The notes: generated by a model not told the origin, from the sequence alone. DNA of 64,000 nucleotides from Nannochloropsis oceanica (GCA_004519485.1 CP038131.1:1065001-1129000); one strand, 5' to 3'. Shown: positions 1 to 10,814, counted from the first letter of the stretch. Numbers and translations: made by a program.

Positions 1-417
1 GGACAAGGCCAGCAATTCATGATCAAGCTTTCACTTGAGTATATACTTGCTCGTTTCCTTTGGTGGTGCACGCAGAATTTCCTGTACTGTATGGGGCGTG
101 GGTATGGGTGTCAGAGTTGGCCTTGAAGAAAAGAGGCTCTCTCCGCTGATTGGCGATGTTCGGTGCGTTGCCTTCTCTCTAGAAGGCTTTGACACCCTCT
201 CGATCCTATTTGAGGACAGTCCACAACAGCCTAGAGGCTTCTCGAGGACGTCGCTTGGTATTTCTGCCAGGCCCCAGACGCTGGCGGCATTTTTTTGGGG
301 CCTTCGCTTCCCTTGCCTCTTCGTTTCCTGTTCTTTCAAGGCATGACATGCTCAATTTTCCACGCTCCCAGACACAGACACAGACACAGACTTATAACCC
401 CATCGACTCTTGTAAAC
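1..417. other. Left-edge noncoding stretch upstream of the hydroxylase gene
   Basis: No convincing gene is seen here. Short open frames on both strands have no recognisable similarity. Around 370-391 there is a short CAGACA-type tandem repeat just before the chosen start of the hydroxylase. The stretch probably holds its promoter and 5' leader. Confidence 0.5.
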
Positions 418-2430
418 ATGCTAATTCCTCGACACTCCTCGGGTCTGGTGTTGTCAGCGGCCGCATCAATGCGTCGCGTCACTGCCACTGCGGCTGCGGC
501 TGCTTCTACTGTTGCTTCTTCCCGGCTCCTCCCGCTGACGTCCTCCTCCTCTTCCTCCTCTTTCTCGTGCACCCCATCCTTATCCTCGCTTCTCCTGCAC
601 CACAGTCCTTTGCACCGCTCCATTCTTGAATTTGGTCGCCCCTTTTCTTCTTCCGCCACAATCAGCAGTAGCAGCACCACCGACCACCCCAACCACCACC
701 AGCACCATCCCGAAGCCGCGGAATATGTGCAGAGTGCCGCCGAAGAAGGAGGGACTGACGCTTTTTTTGACAAAACCTCAGTTCTGATGGAAGTGGAAGA
801 CTGTCCGGGGGCCTTGGCGGAAATGCTGTCCTTCTTTGCTGCCCATAATGTGAATATCACACGTTTAGAGAGCCGTCCGACAAAGAAGCAATTGGACGGA
901 AAATTCACCTTTGTCATGTACCTCGATTTTGATGGCTCTCGAGGCGAAGCGCACGTCGACGCTCTATTGAATGAATTGGGACAACACACTCATAGTCTAC
1001 TGGTGTTGGATAAGACGGACGTGCCTTGGTTTCCCCGGCAGGCCTCGCAGCTGGACGCCATTGCCAATCGGGTGTTAGACGCAGGGGTGGACTTGACGAG
1101 TGAGCACCCGGGATTCTCTGACCCTGTTTATCGTGCCCGACGGGGTGAGCTGGCGGAGGTGGCGAGGAAGTATGTGCATGGGGAGATTATTCCACGGATT
1201 GAATATACGATGGAGGAGGTGGAGACCTGGGGAGCGGTGTGGAGAAGACAGGAGGAGTTGCTGCAGCGGCATGCCTGTAGAGAATACCTGGATATATTGG
1301 GGTTGATGAAACAGGAGTGTGGATATGGGCCGCAGAGCATCCCACAACAGGCGGACATCACCACATTCTTGTCGAGGAGGACGGGGTTTCGCTTGAGGCC
1401 CGTGGCGGGATTGTTGAGCTCGAGGGACTTCTTGAATGGACTGGCCTTTCGCGTCTTCTTTTGTACGCAGTATATCAGGTGAATGAGGAGAAAATATTGA
1501 TTCCGCCTCCTATCCACGTGACCTTAACCCCTTCCCTTTGTTGGCACCGGTTTGTCGCTTACTGCAGTGCCAGCTCTTACGCTCATCGGAGACCGTCACT
1601 CCCTCACCTATTCCCCTCCTCTGACAATCCCACAAACACGCATACCAAAAGGCACCATTCCCGCCCGCTCTACACTCCCGAACCTGATATATGCCACGAG
1701 CTCCTGGGTCATGCCCCGCTATTTGCGGATCCTGATTTCGCGGACTTTTCGAATGGTGAGGATGGGTTGAGAGGGAGGAAGGGAGGGAGGGAGGGAGGGA
1801 GGGAGGGAAGGAGGGAGGGTAAGATTGACTCGCTCTGCGCTGCGCATGAAGCGAATGCAGACGCTTGTCTTATTAATCCAATTGCATCATTTCCCCTCCT
1901 ACGGTCCTTTCATCTACCACCCTCCCTCCCTCTCTCTTTCCCTCCCTCCCTTAGAAATCGGTCTCGCCTCCCTCGGTGCCTCGGACGAAGAAGTAAAGAA
2001 ACTTGCCTCCTGCTATTGGCACTCCGTGGAATTTGGTCTTTGTAAACATCAACGACAGCAACAGGAAGAGGGAGGGAAGGAGGAAAGCGCAAATAGCGGC
2101 AGCAGCACCATCAAGGCCTACGGCGCTGGCTTGCTGTCCTCCTTTGGTGAATTGGAGTATGCGTGCGGAGGCGGCAAAGGGGGAGAGGGAGGAAGGGAGG
2201 GAGGACCGATATTCTTGCCATGGGACCCGGAGGTGGCTGCAGTACAGGCATATCCAATCACGACTTATCAGCCTGTGTATTTCGTAGCGGAGAGTCTGTT
2301 AGACGCGAAGGAGAAGATGAGGAAATATTGTGAGAGGAAGATGAGTCGCCCCTTCTTTGCCCGATACATGCCTGTAACGCAGAGTATTTGGGTGGACCGG
2401 GCTGTGAGGGTGGGAAGGAAAGAGGGGTAG
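418..2430 (+). CDS. Aromatic amino acid hydroxylase (phenylalanine 4-monooxygenase type) with ACT domain, 3 exons
   Basis: Exons 418-1478, 1652-1755 and 1955-2430 join in frame to 546 aa. The enzyme hydroxylates phenylalanine to tyrosine using non-haem iron, a pterin or folate cofactor and O2. A Ser/Ala-rich N-terminal extension (residues 1 to about 115) looks like an organelle presequence. It is followed by an ACT regulatory domain (starting [16 protein letters not shown]) and the biopterin-dependent catalytic domain. The two iron-binding histidines lie in [14 protein letters not shown] (exon 2) and the iron-binding glutamate in WHSVEFGLC (exon 3). Both splice joins restore the family sequence ([16 protein letters not shown] and [13 protein letters not shown]). 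A Gly/Arg/Glu-rich insert near 2165-2212 interrupts the C-terminal part of the catalytic domain. The ATG at 418 is preferred; an in-frame ATG at 343 is possible. Substrate preference (Phe, Tyr or Trp) cannot be fixed from sequence alone, but similarity is closest to phenylalanine hydroxylase. Confidence 0.93.
1756..1954 (+). other. Intron 2 of the hydroxylase gene with complementary purine and pyrimidine tracts
   Basis: After the GTGAGG donor, 1771-1819 is almost pure GGGA/GGAA repeat. Just before the TTAG acceptor, 1918-1951 is CCCT-rich. On the transcript the two tracts can pair. Intron 1 (1479-1651) lacks the purine tract. Confidence 0.8.
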
Positions 2431-3839
2431 GCTCTTGTTACTCCTCTTTCTCCATAATCACTCGTAGGGAGGGAAGGAGGGAAGGAGATAGGGGTGGATG
2501 AGTCAAGTATACGGAACGTTTGGATGGAGCGCGGGATGAGAGTGGATCGGAAGGCGAGACATGGAGGAAGGAAGCGAAGGTCATAGACACCTTTAAGTCA
2601 AGAAGTCAAACTTCCTGACAGAGAATCAGGATGGACGGATAGAAAGGAGAGGTAGAATGAACGGATAGAAAGGAGACTCGGGAGAATATAAATTGAAGTC
2701 CGAAAAAAGAGAAAATTATAGTGGTGGGAAAGAAGAGAAAAACAGAGGTTCAGCAACATATAAATTAAAAATTTTGAGGGGCGAAAAAGAGATTTAGGAG
2801 TGTGTGGATATTGTGTCTTCCATGTAATCAGAAACAACCAATCAAGGCAATTCTTGGTGTGTAAATTTCGAGCTACCTCAATAATGAATGTAGAAAGGAA
2901 AGAATGATTTGTCCCCCGCATGACAGATACATACTCTGGTGCTGTGAGAGCTATATATATTGCTCTTGCAAGCCACTCTTCATTGTCTTCTTCTTTTTCC
3001 TGTCGGGAAAAGGCAGGCACTGTCTACCACCTTAAAACGCAAGGAAAGCATAAACAAATCGCGACGACACCAATCAAAACGTGAATCAAAAAATACTTTT
3101 AATTGCACTTTTACACGTCTTCTAATACCTATTTCTATCAAATGTCCTCTTGCTCTGTTGCACACTCTTCTCCATTCTCACCAAGGCAATCGGTGGTGGT
3201 CTGAACTCACCCGTCCCCAGACTAAATTGTAGTGTAGCCTAGCTCCCCGCCGCCTGACTACGTTCATAGCATTGAAGATGTTATTGTTGTCACGTCGATA
3301 GTATAATCAAATGCGAACGCGATGGGACCGAATCTCCCACTTCCTAAAACGAATTCAAAAACCGGTACGTTCGATACGTACGTGCGTGGGACGTGGGGCT
3401 GGAAGAAATGTTGGTGGTGGTCGACATGTATGAAATCGCCTGATACAGAAGATGCGCACGCACACATCTACACATGCAAGTGGTGGATGGGATGTCGCAC
3501 CATTGGTCCATTCAACTTCTGCCACCGCCTTGCTCTTTTCTCTCTCTTGTTGTGAACCACCGCGTGCGAAAGGCACTGGTGCCTGCGTTCAATCGAAACC
3601 GTTATTCAAACTCTCTCAACTGTCCTCTCTTGTGTGTTTCTGCCATCCCCTTAAAATTCCTATTTTTGCTCGGTGCTGCATACTCCTTTCTCACCATTTT
3701 TCATCCTTATGTTCATATATACAGGTATCTAACCAAAAAGGAAGCATGTACACGGCGTGTACCGACATCTACCCACAGTCCCCTCATCTTAAGTCCCTAA
3801 AACCACACCCTCAACCCTCCTTCTACCCCTCCCATCCTT
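2431..3839. other. 1.4-kb intergenic region between convergent genes
   Basis: This lies tail-to-tail between the hydroxylase (+) and the TPR gene (-). It is AT-richer than the flanking exons (notably 2690-2830). Open frames at 2598-3020 (-) and 3452-3982 (+) have no family resemblance and look like chance. I see no RNA gene or repeat beyond short purine runs after the hydroxylase stop. Confidence 0.5.
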
Positions 3840-4556
3840 TCAGACAATACCTACTGCCCCGGGCGCTGCTGTTCCAGCAGTTACAATGGCAGCCGCGGCC
3901 GCGGCCGTTGCGGGGGGCAATCCCCACATTTTCCATTTCAATACGGGCTCCAAGCTCTTGTCATTCTCCACCGCTTCCTTGATCAGTCGTTGCGCTTCTT
4001 CTAACTTGCCACACTTGGATTCCATCAATGCCCAAGCCTGAAGAAGACGAGCATGGGTAGGGTACCGCTCAGTGGCTTCCTGAAAGAGCCGGCGGGCCTT
4101 GGTGTAATCCTTAGCGCGTTGCTCGAGCAAGGCCCACAGGAAGTAGGTGTGTGCAATCGCATTCTCGGTCCGATACCCCTTCCATTGAAAGAGAAAGAGC
4201 TCGTAGAACCTTCTTGCGATTTCCATCTTGCCAGATTTAAGGGCCTTCCGGGCGGAGATGTGCAGCAGGGCACAGCGCACGTCGAGTGGGTCGTCGTCGG
4301 AAGGAGGCAAGGGGCGGTAATTCTTAATGAGAAGGCCCGTGTCAGTATGGACAACGTTGCTCGAGGAGCGGGAGGAGGAGGTGGCCGTGGACGAGGGAGG
4401 GGAAGACGAAAGGGACGCGCGGGTCATGCTGGATGCACAGGGAGGGCGCAGTGTGACATACCCGACGGCCGTAGGTGCCAGAAGCAAGCAGCATATGGCA
4501 GTTGCCGTGGCAGCCCTGAACAGGCGACGAGACAGGCAGGCAGTAGTGATAGGCAT
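3840..4556 (-). CDS. Plastid-targeted TPR/HAT-repeat protein
   Basis: Single exon, 238 aa from the ATG at 4556. An upstream in-frame ATG at 4655 would add 33 residues that look like leader. The N-terminus begins MPITTACLSRRLFRAATATA, continues into a hydrophobic CCLLLAPTAVG core and then a Ser/Thr-rich stretch, as expected for a signal peptide plus transit peptide into a secondary plastid. The middle (about residues 95-210) carries helical repeats of the TPR/HAT type, with a motif such as AHTYFLWALLEQRAKDYTKA followed by RLFQEATERYPTHARLLQAWALMESK. Such repeats occur in organelle RNA-processing or assembly factors (HCF107-like HAT proteins), but the exact role is unknown. The C-terminus is Ala-rich low complexity. 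Confidence 0.75.
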   Translation of the reverse strand: MPITTACLSRRLFRAATATAICCLLLAPTAVGYVTLRPPCASSMTRASLSSSPPSSTATSSSRSSSNVVHTDTGLLIKNYRPLPPSDDDPLDVRCALLHISARKALKSGKMEIARRFYELFLFQWKGYRTENAIAHTYFLWALLEQRAKDYTKARRLFQEATERYPTHARLLQAWALMESKCGKLEEAQRLIKEAVENDKSLEPVLKWKMWGLPPATAAAAAAIVTAGTAAPGAVGIV

Positions 4557-5798
4557 AGTTATGGTAGGTGATTGGTATACGATCACAGCAGCAATATCTG
4601 TCTTTATTTGGTGCGTGGCGTGTATAGAAAAATGTGAAGTGAGGGCGTGTGGCACGGCGGAAAACTAGTTGACACGTTCCTTGACCCTTTGCCTTCAGCG
4701 GGGTTCGGTGTGGTGGTTGCGGTGTCAACGAGGACGCAAGGTGGCCTGTTGCATTTCGTAACAATGTGCTACAGTGATTATTTTGTAGTTCCCTTGAAAG
4801 CCTGGGGACGTAGGGCGCACACGATATCGACCTGCCCGGGGTTTCCACGCTTTTGAGCTGCCGAAGGAAAGCAGCGGAGGCTAGAGGCAGGGGCCTACAG
4901 AATGTGGCAGGAGGTCATGGCGTGCACATCACGGCATGCGAAGGCTTACAAAGGAAAGCACACACACACATGATAAAAGAAACGAACAAAAGGCAAAAGA
5001 CAAAGGACACGAATTTCTTCACAAGCCTGCTCGTGCCTCCGGCCCACATTTATACGGCGTGTGCTGGCGGCACACGTCCGGCCGTTAACTGAGAGTGAGA
5101 GTCTGCTTCCTAGCCAAGTCGCAATTGCGACGACCAGGTGTCCGCATTTTGGACTTAGGCGCACATATGCACATGACCATATCGATTGTGAAAATCGAAT
5201 TGGAGGTCGCCCTATCGAAAGGCACAAGACTCTCATGACAATCTTTGACGTCGACACTCCAGAAAACAGCTGTCGCTCGAGATTGTCAAGGAGCAGTTGT
5301 TCGCCCTTTTTCGTCGCCACAGGGCCAAAAGCAATGATCGCATCTGTCCCGATTTACTGTTATGTATGTTGCGTTATTCTTTTTCCCGTAATTTCTCCTG
5401 GTCTTTATGGTTACTCGTCGTTACTGGCTCTTTTTGGTGCACCCACTTCTCTCCATTTTTCTCCTCCCCCACTCTGACGCTCTTGGACTTCCTCTAAACA
5501 TCTCTCTATCTTGATCATTATCGGTTTAAAACTCTTATTCGTTGAAAATAATACTACGGGTGGTGCACTTCCTATTCTTTCGTCTTCCGCAAGTTTCGAT
5601 AACATGCAATCTCCGCTGGCCTGTACAAAGACACGTGCGTTCCCCCCTTCCTTTCTCTTCTCCATTTCTTCACAATACGCCCATGTCCTTCATCCCTCCT
5701 CCTTGGAACAAAAGCAGAAACACTCTTATCTTCCAAAGATTCCAAATTATTACAGTCATCCTCCCTCTCACTCTTCTTCGCTCCCTACCCATCCCGGT
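4557..5798. other. 1.2-kb intergenic region between two minus-strand genes
   Basis: This holds the putative promoter of the TPR gene (right of 4556) and the 3' end of the SDR gene. Open frames at 5061-5477 (+) and 4946-5320 (-) show no recognisable similarity or organised codon pattern. Nothing else is seen. Confidence 0.45.
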
Positions 5799-7044
5799 CT
5801 ACACAGAAAAAAGTGGATAATCATCCTTCATCTCATCATCCAAAAATTCGTCCACATATTCTTCAATCACCGCCTCCACACTCCCATCTCTCGGAAAACC
5901 TAGCGCCTTCGCCCGGTGGCTATGCATGACCTGTGGCATGCCTCCGACAATGCTGCTCACCAATGGATCCACCTTGACAACCACCTCCCCTATTGGAATA
6001 CCCCTCCCCTGCGCAATCTGCCGAGTGTGAAACAAGAGCTCATCCATCGTTGTCTGCAACGCCGGCAAGTTAACACTTCGGTCAAATCCCAACTTCTCAC
6101 TTTCGACCTCAGCCAAAGCCAACAAACACTTTATCGTCCGTCTCGCAGAAATCACTGGATGTGACTGGCGCGGGTCGATAGGAATGACATAGTCATGTCC
6201 CATCAGCACCTCTCGGACCACGGCCGAGAAACACCCGGTCGCTGCACCATTCACATTACCCGGCCTCACAATCACTGTAGGCAGCCTCCCCGTCCTTCCA
6301 TCGATCCACCCCTTGCGAGTAAAATCATTAATCAAAAGCTCCCCCATTACTTTCGTTGTCCCGTACGTGCTCTGAGGCACTCTCTTGGTCTCGTCGTTTA
6401 CTTCACTGGCGGGGCCGAAGGCAGCAATGGAAGAGGGGAAGACAAAACGCACGGGTTGTCCCCCAGCTTGACCCTGGGCGTGGAGGGCTCGGGCTTCTTC
6501 GAGGATGTTGCGGGTGCCGTCTGGTGTCGAGGGCGGGAGGAAAGGGAGGAGGGGGAAAGGAAGGAGGGAGGAAGGAAGGAAAGATGAGTTTACGTCATGA
6601 CCGCACGGTAATATGCATTAAAACCATATCATCCCCCAAAATAAGTATGGAAGCGGACGTACCGAGGTTCACGCTTAAGCACTTGTCAAACTGCGTCTCT
6701 CCCTGTCCGCTCATGATCGAGGCCAGGTGAAATACCACCACCCCACCAGAGCCTGGTCCCGGGTTCAACACCTCCTGTACGAGCTTCCGATCGGTAATGT
6801 CTCCTCGGTAGCTCTCCAAGCGAATGTTGGAGGAGGCACCGTTGGTAGGCCCGTTGGGGAACACCTGGACTTTGGTGTCGCAGGGAATGTGGGTATCTCC
6901 AAAAATATCGTCAAGAATGGCAATACTCTCCAGGGCTCGGCCGTTCAATCGCTTCCGTCGTAGCAGTGTCTGGCATAGATATCGTCCCAAGAAGCCTCCG
7001 CCTCCTGTGACCACCACTTTGATGGTGGGTGCTGCAGACGCCAT
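5799..7044 (-). CDS. NAD-dependent epimerase/dehydrogenase, D-erythronate dehydrogenase (DenD)-like, 2 exons
   Basis: Exons 7044-6663 and 6520-5799 join (codon split G/AC) to 367 aa. This is an extended short-chain dehydrogenase with a Rossmann fold. The NAD-binding glycine motif TGGGGFLG is near residue 14. The central HLASIMSGQGE segment and the SSIAAFGP stretch precede the catalytic YGTTK (Tyr-x-x-x-Lys). RPGNVNGAATGCFSAVVRE follows. The pattern resembles bacterial DenD and related nucleoside-diphosphate-sugar epimerase-like enzymes that oxidise sugar acids. The join NL-DGTRNILEEA restores the expected family sequence, so the intron 6521-6662 is well supported. No clear targeting peptide is present, so cytosolic location is likely. 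The exact substrate is not determined. Confidence 0.88.
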
Positions 7045-7801
7045 AAAATTGAGGAAGGAATGGTGCGGATCCTTTCTTGCTTGTGCTTGACTTCGCGCAG
7101 TGCTGATGTGCTGTCGCTGCCGGTGCTGCTAATGATACTCTCTACTGCTGCTTCTTGGCCCACCACCTCCTGCGCACCTGTGTCGTGTAAGTGATGTCGG
7201 GAGAAGTGGCTGAGTGTGCATGCCGAAGTTGAAGCAGCTGGAAAGCGCGTGAACCAATGTTGTGAGACAGCAGCAGGCCTTTGGTGCGCGCACCAGCAAC
7301 GCTGCCTCGTGATCGTTCAAGAGGTAAAGCGATAAAATTTTATGTGTGTACATGCGCCGTGGGTATGTACTTTCATAATTGGTGGCGAGGGTCGCTACTG
7401 GGAAAAGGTCTCTGCCCTGTTGTTCTTGATCTTCATGCTTCAAAAAAGTTAGGAGGCAGCAGGCAAGCAGCCAGCAGCTTCCAGAGGCTATAGCACAGCC
7501 AAGCCAGGAGGATGCCCTGGTAAAGGCAGATGTGGAAGAAGGAGACTGGTGTAGTCATCCTGCTGGTGTTGGCTCTTTAAACCCTGCGTGCCGGTGTGGT
7601 ATTGGAAAGAGTTAGGTGTCGTCCGAGCGTGGGAGGTTTCCACGGGTTTCCAATCAATCATCCGGGCACCCCCTTGTTCACGGCTGCTGCATCATGACCC
7701 TCGTTCAGACCTGGCCTTTGCTTGTTTTACGCGTTCTGCCTCGAGCAACTTATCCATCCTGTACTCTTTACATAGTTGCCAGCGCGGAGCCGTGGTCAAG
7801 T
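7045..7801. promoter_or_regulatory. Divergent intergenic region (SDR gene / uL3m)
   Basis: About 760 bp separate two divergently transcribed genes and must hold both promoters. No TATA-like or known factor site stands out. Short open frames here are not conserved-looking. Confidence 0.4.
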
Positions 7802-8863
7802 ATGCGGCGTCTCCTGGTGTGCAATGGCGGCAGCACGGCCGCCACTACCAGAAAAACCTTCCTTGCCTCCTCCCCTTTCCCCTCCTCCTCTTCCTCTTCC
7901 TACTCCTCCTCATCCCCCTACTCGCCCCTCCTCCGTCGGCTACCACCACCCCCCTCCTCCCAAGCGTCGTCGGCCGCCTCCCTCTCCACCGCCACCCGCC
8001 TCATGGACAGCATGAGCTTTGAACCCCGGGTGGGCAAGGCGCCAGGCACGTCCAGCAGCAGCACTAATGCCACCCCTCCCCCCACCCGCCGCACGGGCGC
8101 CATCGCCTTGAAGGTCGGCATGATGGGTGTATACGACCAGTGGGGGCAACGGTACCCATGTACAATCCTTGCGCTCGATTCAGTGCAAGCGTTGCAGATC
8201 AAGAAGGACGCGACAGACGGGTATACTGCAGTCCAACTGGGTGCAGGCGAAAAGAAATCAAAAAACATCTCTCAGCCCGAAAGAGGACACCTCGACCGGT
8301 GGATTGATGGGGATGGGACTGCACCACCCAAGCGAAAATTGTGGGAGTTTAGGGTGACGCCCGATGCACTGCTCTTACCAGGCACGCCCGTGCTGGCGCA
8401 GCACTTTGTTCCGGGGCAACTGGTGGACGTGGCGGGCACGAGCAAGGGGAAGGGATTTCAAGGTGTGATGAAACGATGGGGTTTTAAAGGCCAAGGTGCC
8501 TCCCACGGCGTCTCTGTCTCGCACCGTTCTCTGGGGTCCACGGGACAAAACACTTCCCCTGGGCGCGTGTTTAAGGGCAAGAAGATGCCGGGCCGGATGG
8601 GGGGGAAACGAGTGACGGTCCAGAACCTCTGGCTGTACAAGATTGACACGGAACGCAACCTCCTCTACATTAAAGGCCACATTCCCGGCAACAAGGGGGC
8701 TTTCGTCCGTGTCACCGATGCCGTGAAGGGTGCGCGTTTCCCTGCCCCTCCACCTATTCCTACATTTGTCCCCGAGGAGGGAATCACCTATCCGAAGGAG
8801 ATAACGGCCCAAGCGCCGGATGTGGACCCGCTGACGCCGCCGGAGGGGAGGGACGACGAGTAG
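7802..8863 (+). CDS. Mitochondrial large-subunit ribosomal protein uL3 (L3)
   Basis: Single exon, 353 aa from the ATG at 7802. The frame stays open upstream, but the first upstream ATG sits in unconserved leader. The protein belongs to the bacterial-type L3 family, which sits near the peptidyl-transferase centre of the large subunit. Family landmarks are TGAIALKVGMMGVYDQWGQR at the start of the domain, LVDVAGTSKGKGFQGVMKRW, GASHGVSVSHRSLGSTGQ, and GKKMPGRMGGKRVTVQNL. The roughly 100-residue N-terminal extension starts MRRLLVCNGGSTAATTRKTF and is Ser/Arg-rich, consistent with a mitochondrial presequence. Algae with red-derived plastids usually keep plastid rpl3 in the plastid genome, which supports the mitochondrial assignment (inference). 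Confidence 0.92.
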   Translation: MRRLLVCNGGSTAATTRKTFLASSPFPSSSSSSYSSSSPYSPLLRRLPPPPSSQASSAASLSTATRLMDSMSFEPRVGKAPGTSSSSTNATPPPTRRTGAIALKVGMMGVYDQWGQRYPCTILALDSVQALQIKKDATDGYTAVQLGAGEKKSKNISQPERGHLDRWIDGDGTAPPKRKLWEFRVTPDALLLPGTPVLAQHFVPGQLVDVAGTSKGKGFQGVMKRWGFKGQGASHGVSVSHRSLGSTGQNTSPGRVFKGKKMPGRMGGKRVTVQNLWLYKIDTERNLLYIKGHIPGNKGAFVRVTDAVKGARFPAPPPIPTFVPEEGITYPKEITAQAPDVDPLTPPEGRDDE

Positions 8864-9231
8864 AGGGCGGGGTTGGTGGGGGGAGGAAGGGAGGAAGGGT
8901 GTTTTAGAATGGCGGCGAAGAAGAACGAACAAAAGAAGAAAGCACTTTCGATACGAGAAGAAAGGTCTTTGCGCGGAAGGAGGGGGGGATGATGTTTTGT
9001 CCCCCTGTTCGTTATGGTTGGTTAATTCTTGAAGAAAACCCCTCGGTGCCTCATGGTACGGACTTTACGCCTAGTAGCATTTTTCTCCTGTACACTCTCT
9101 TCCTCCGCGACCTAGTCATGTGCATGTTCTAGGAAGCACCACTAGTGCCCTCCACCGTCCACAGCCGTTTCTCTCACGCCGTAGGGCACCCTCGCCCCCG
9201 CCCGCCCTCCCCCTCTCCCTCCCTCCCTCCC
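8864..9231. other. Short convergent 3' region
   Basis: This 370-bp stretch lies between the stops of uL3m (+) and the DUF1499 gene (-). It is noncoding, with a purine-rich run just after 8864 and a CCCT run just before the DUF1499 stop. No hairpin terminator is expected in a eukaryotic nucleus. Confidence 0.5.
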
Positions 9232-10170
9232 CTAGTCAAACGCGTAGTAATCCTCCACCGTTGACCACCCCACCACCTTCTGGATCGCTTCTATCCTTTT
9301 TTTTATCGAACCTCCGTCCCCTACGGGTTGGGTCAACGGGTACAAAAACGCCATCTGCCGCGACGCTGACCGAAAGAACACCAAGCCATCCTTCGGCGAC
9401 ATCAAGAATTCGATATCGTCAATCCCGCCCGGGGGCACTTTACTCCCCACCTCTGCTCTCAGGTAGTATTGCTTGCTCCCGTTGTCAACCTCCACGAGCT
9501 TCACCCCCTCTTGGGCTTCGACGGCACGAACGAGGGAGAGCCATGCTGACGGGGTGTCAGCAGCAGCACCACCGTACACCCAGGGAGACATGTACTTGCT
9601 CGCAGATTGGACACTGCTGCTGCTGATACAGTTTTCGGCCGATAGACATTTTTGGGGGCGTGAGGTGACTGGATCGATACCGGAGCGGGCACATGTGACG
9701 ATGGTGAAGGAAGGATTGGACTCGCTGGTGCAGTCTTCGAGGCCCGGAAAGGCTTGGGCAGAAGACAAGGGGAGGAGGAGTATGGGGAAAAGGGTGCAGA
9801 GGAGTTGACGAGCAGTTGTAGAAGCAGTATTTAATGTGGAATAGGAGACTGAGGAGGAAAAAGGAGGGCGAGAAGAAAATAAAGAGGAGAGAAAGAGGGA
9901 AGAGGAGGAGGAGGAGGAGGAGGAGGAGGAGGAGGAGGAGGAGGAGGAGGAAGAGGGGCAGGGTGTGAGCTTGCTAGGAGGAATGGACGCAAAGCGAGCA
10001 GATAGAGAAACACTTGACATTGATTCTACTGCTGCTGTCGACGATTGCCGCAAGTAATTTGATAGGCGCCAGGCATGGGTAGGGTTCAAGAGGAGGGTCG
10101 GGACGATGGCTAGGAGGGGAAAGAGAACCAAGCCAGGAGGCCGTGCGCGAGCACTGTGGAGGCTGCACAT
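9232..10170 (-). CDS. DUF1499 family protein with two-stage (thylakoid lumen-type) targeting
   Basis: Single exon, 312 aa. The N-terminus has a signal peptide (hydrophobic LVLFPLLAIVPTLLL ending near THA). A long Ser-rich transit region follows, with about 18 consecutive serines encoded by GGA/GAG-type repeats on the + strand. A second hydrophobic stretch LLCTLFPILLLPLSSAQAF resembles a thylakoid transfer signal. The mature part matches DUF1499: CLSAENCISSS, KYMSPWVYGG, AWLSLVRAVEAQEG, and a C-terminal DDIEFLMSPKDGLVFFRSAS followed by RIEAIQKVVGW. The molecular function of DUF1499 is unknown. Plant and algal members are plastid-located, and the second hydrophobic segment suggests the lumen (inference). 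Confidence 0.85.
   Translation of the reverse strand: MCSLHSARARPPGLVLFPLLAIVPTLLLNPTHAWRLSNYLRQSSTAAVESMSSVSLSARFASIPPSKLTPCPSSSSSSSSSSSSSSSSSSSLFLSSLFSSRPPFSSSVSYSTLNTASTTARQLLCTLFPILLLPLSSAQAFPGLEDCTSESNPSFTIVTCARSGIDPVTSRPQKCLSAENCISSSSVQSASKYMSPWVYGGAAADTPSAWLSLVRAVEAQEGVKLVEVDNGSKQYYLRAEVGSKVPPGGIDDIEFLMSPKDGLVFFRSASRQMAFLYPLTQPVGDGGSIKKRIEAIQKVVGWSTVEDYYAFD
9902..9953. repeat. Trinucleotide GAG/GGA tract encoding poly-Ser
   Basis: A nearly perfect GAG repeat of about 50 bp lies inside the DUF1499 gene and is read on the minus strand as serine codons (TCC/TCT type). It lies in the transit-peptide region, so length variation is probably tolerated. Confidence 0.9.
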
Positions 10171-10814
10171 TTTGAGCCTGTGTATGATGGATGTTTGATA
10201 AAAATTGATGGATAAACAGTGGGCTGCATGTTTAAGAATCGAATGGAAAAATCATGTCAGTGGGCGATGCGGCAAGGAGTGGCGCATTTTCCCTCACGCC
10301 TCATTCGCCTTCGTCCCACAACAAGCAGCCAGGCGAGTCCGAGGAGAACATTGGATCCTGGTCAGAGTAGCGACGGGAGTGGCGGTGGCCCCTGCCGTGC
10401 GGGCGTATTATTTGTTAGTTTACTGCGCTTGTGTACTGGATAGACGCAAATAACATAATGGGAGCGTATGGTCATGGTTGACCTGAGAATCTACCAGAGC
10501 CAAGCAAGCAACGGTCTCCCTTGTGCTCGCCAGCACTGACGAGACGAGTCGGATCAGAACTGACCACATTTTGATCTTCTTCATCCTCCCACCTACACAG
10601 CAACATTAAGAAACTCAGGGATGTTTACCATAAGGCGGTGATGAGAGGCTTTCATAATTCTACCCTCCCTTCACACGGGCTTGGACGTTGTCCGAGCCAA
10701 TCGCCAGTCAACCTGCGCCTATCCCCCACACCAGGCTGACCACATTCTTGTTTCTCTCCTTGTCGGTCCTACCACACATAGATCACAGTCTCCTATCCCG
10801 TTTCCACCGTCACA
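10171..10814. promoter_or_regulatory. Divergent intergenic region (DUF1499 / DUF1118 genes)
   Basis: About 640 bp separate two plastid-protein genes that start on opposite strands, so it probably contains both promoters and could co-regulate them. No specific element is recognised. Confidence 0.4.

Noticed and set aside
2598-3020. 140-aa minus-strand frame in the convergent gap
   Set aside because: AT-rich, Ser/Leu/Phe-biased and without any recognisable domain.
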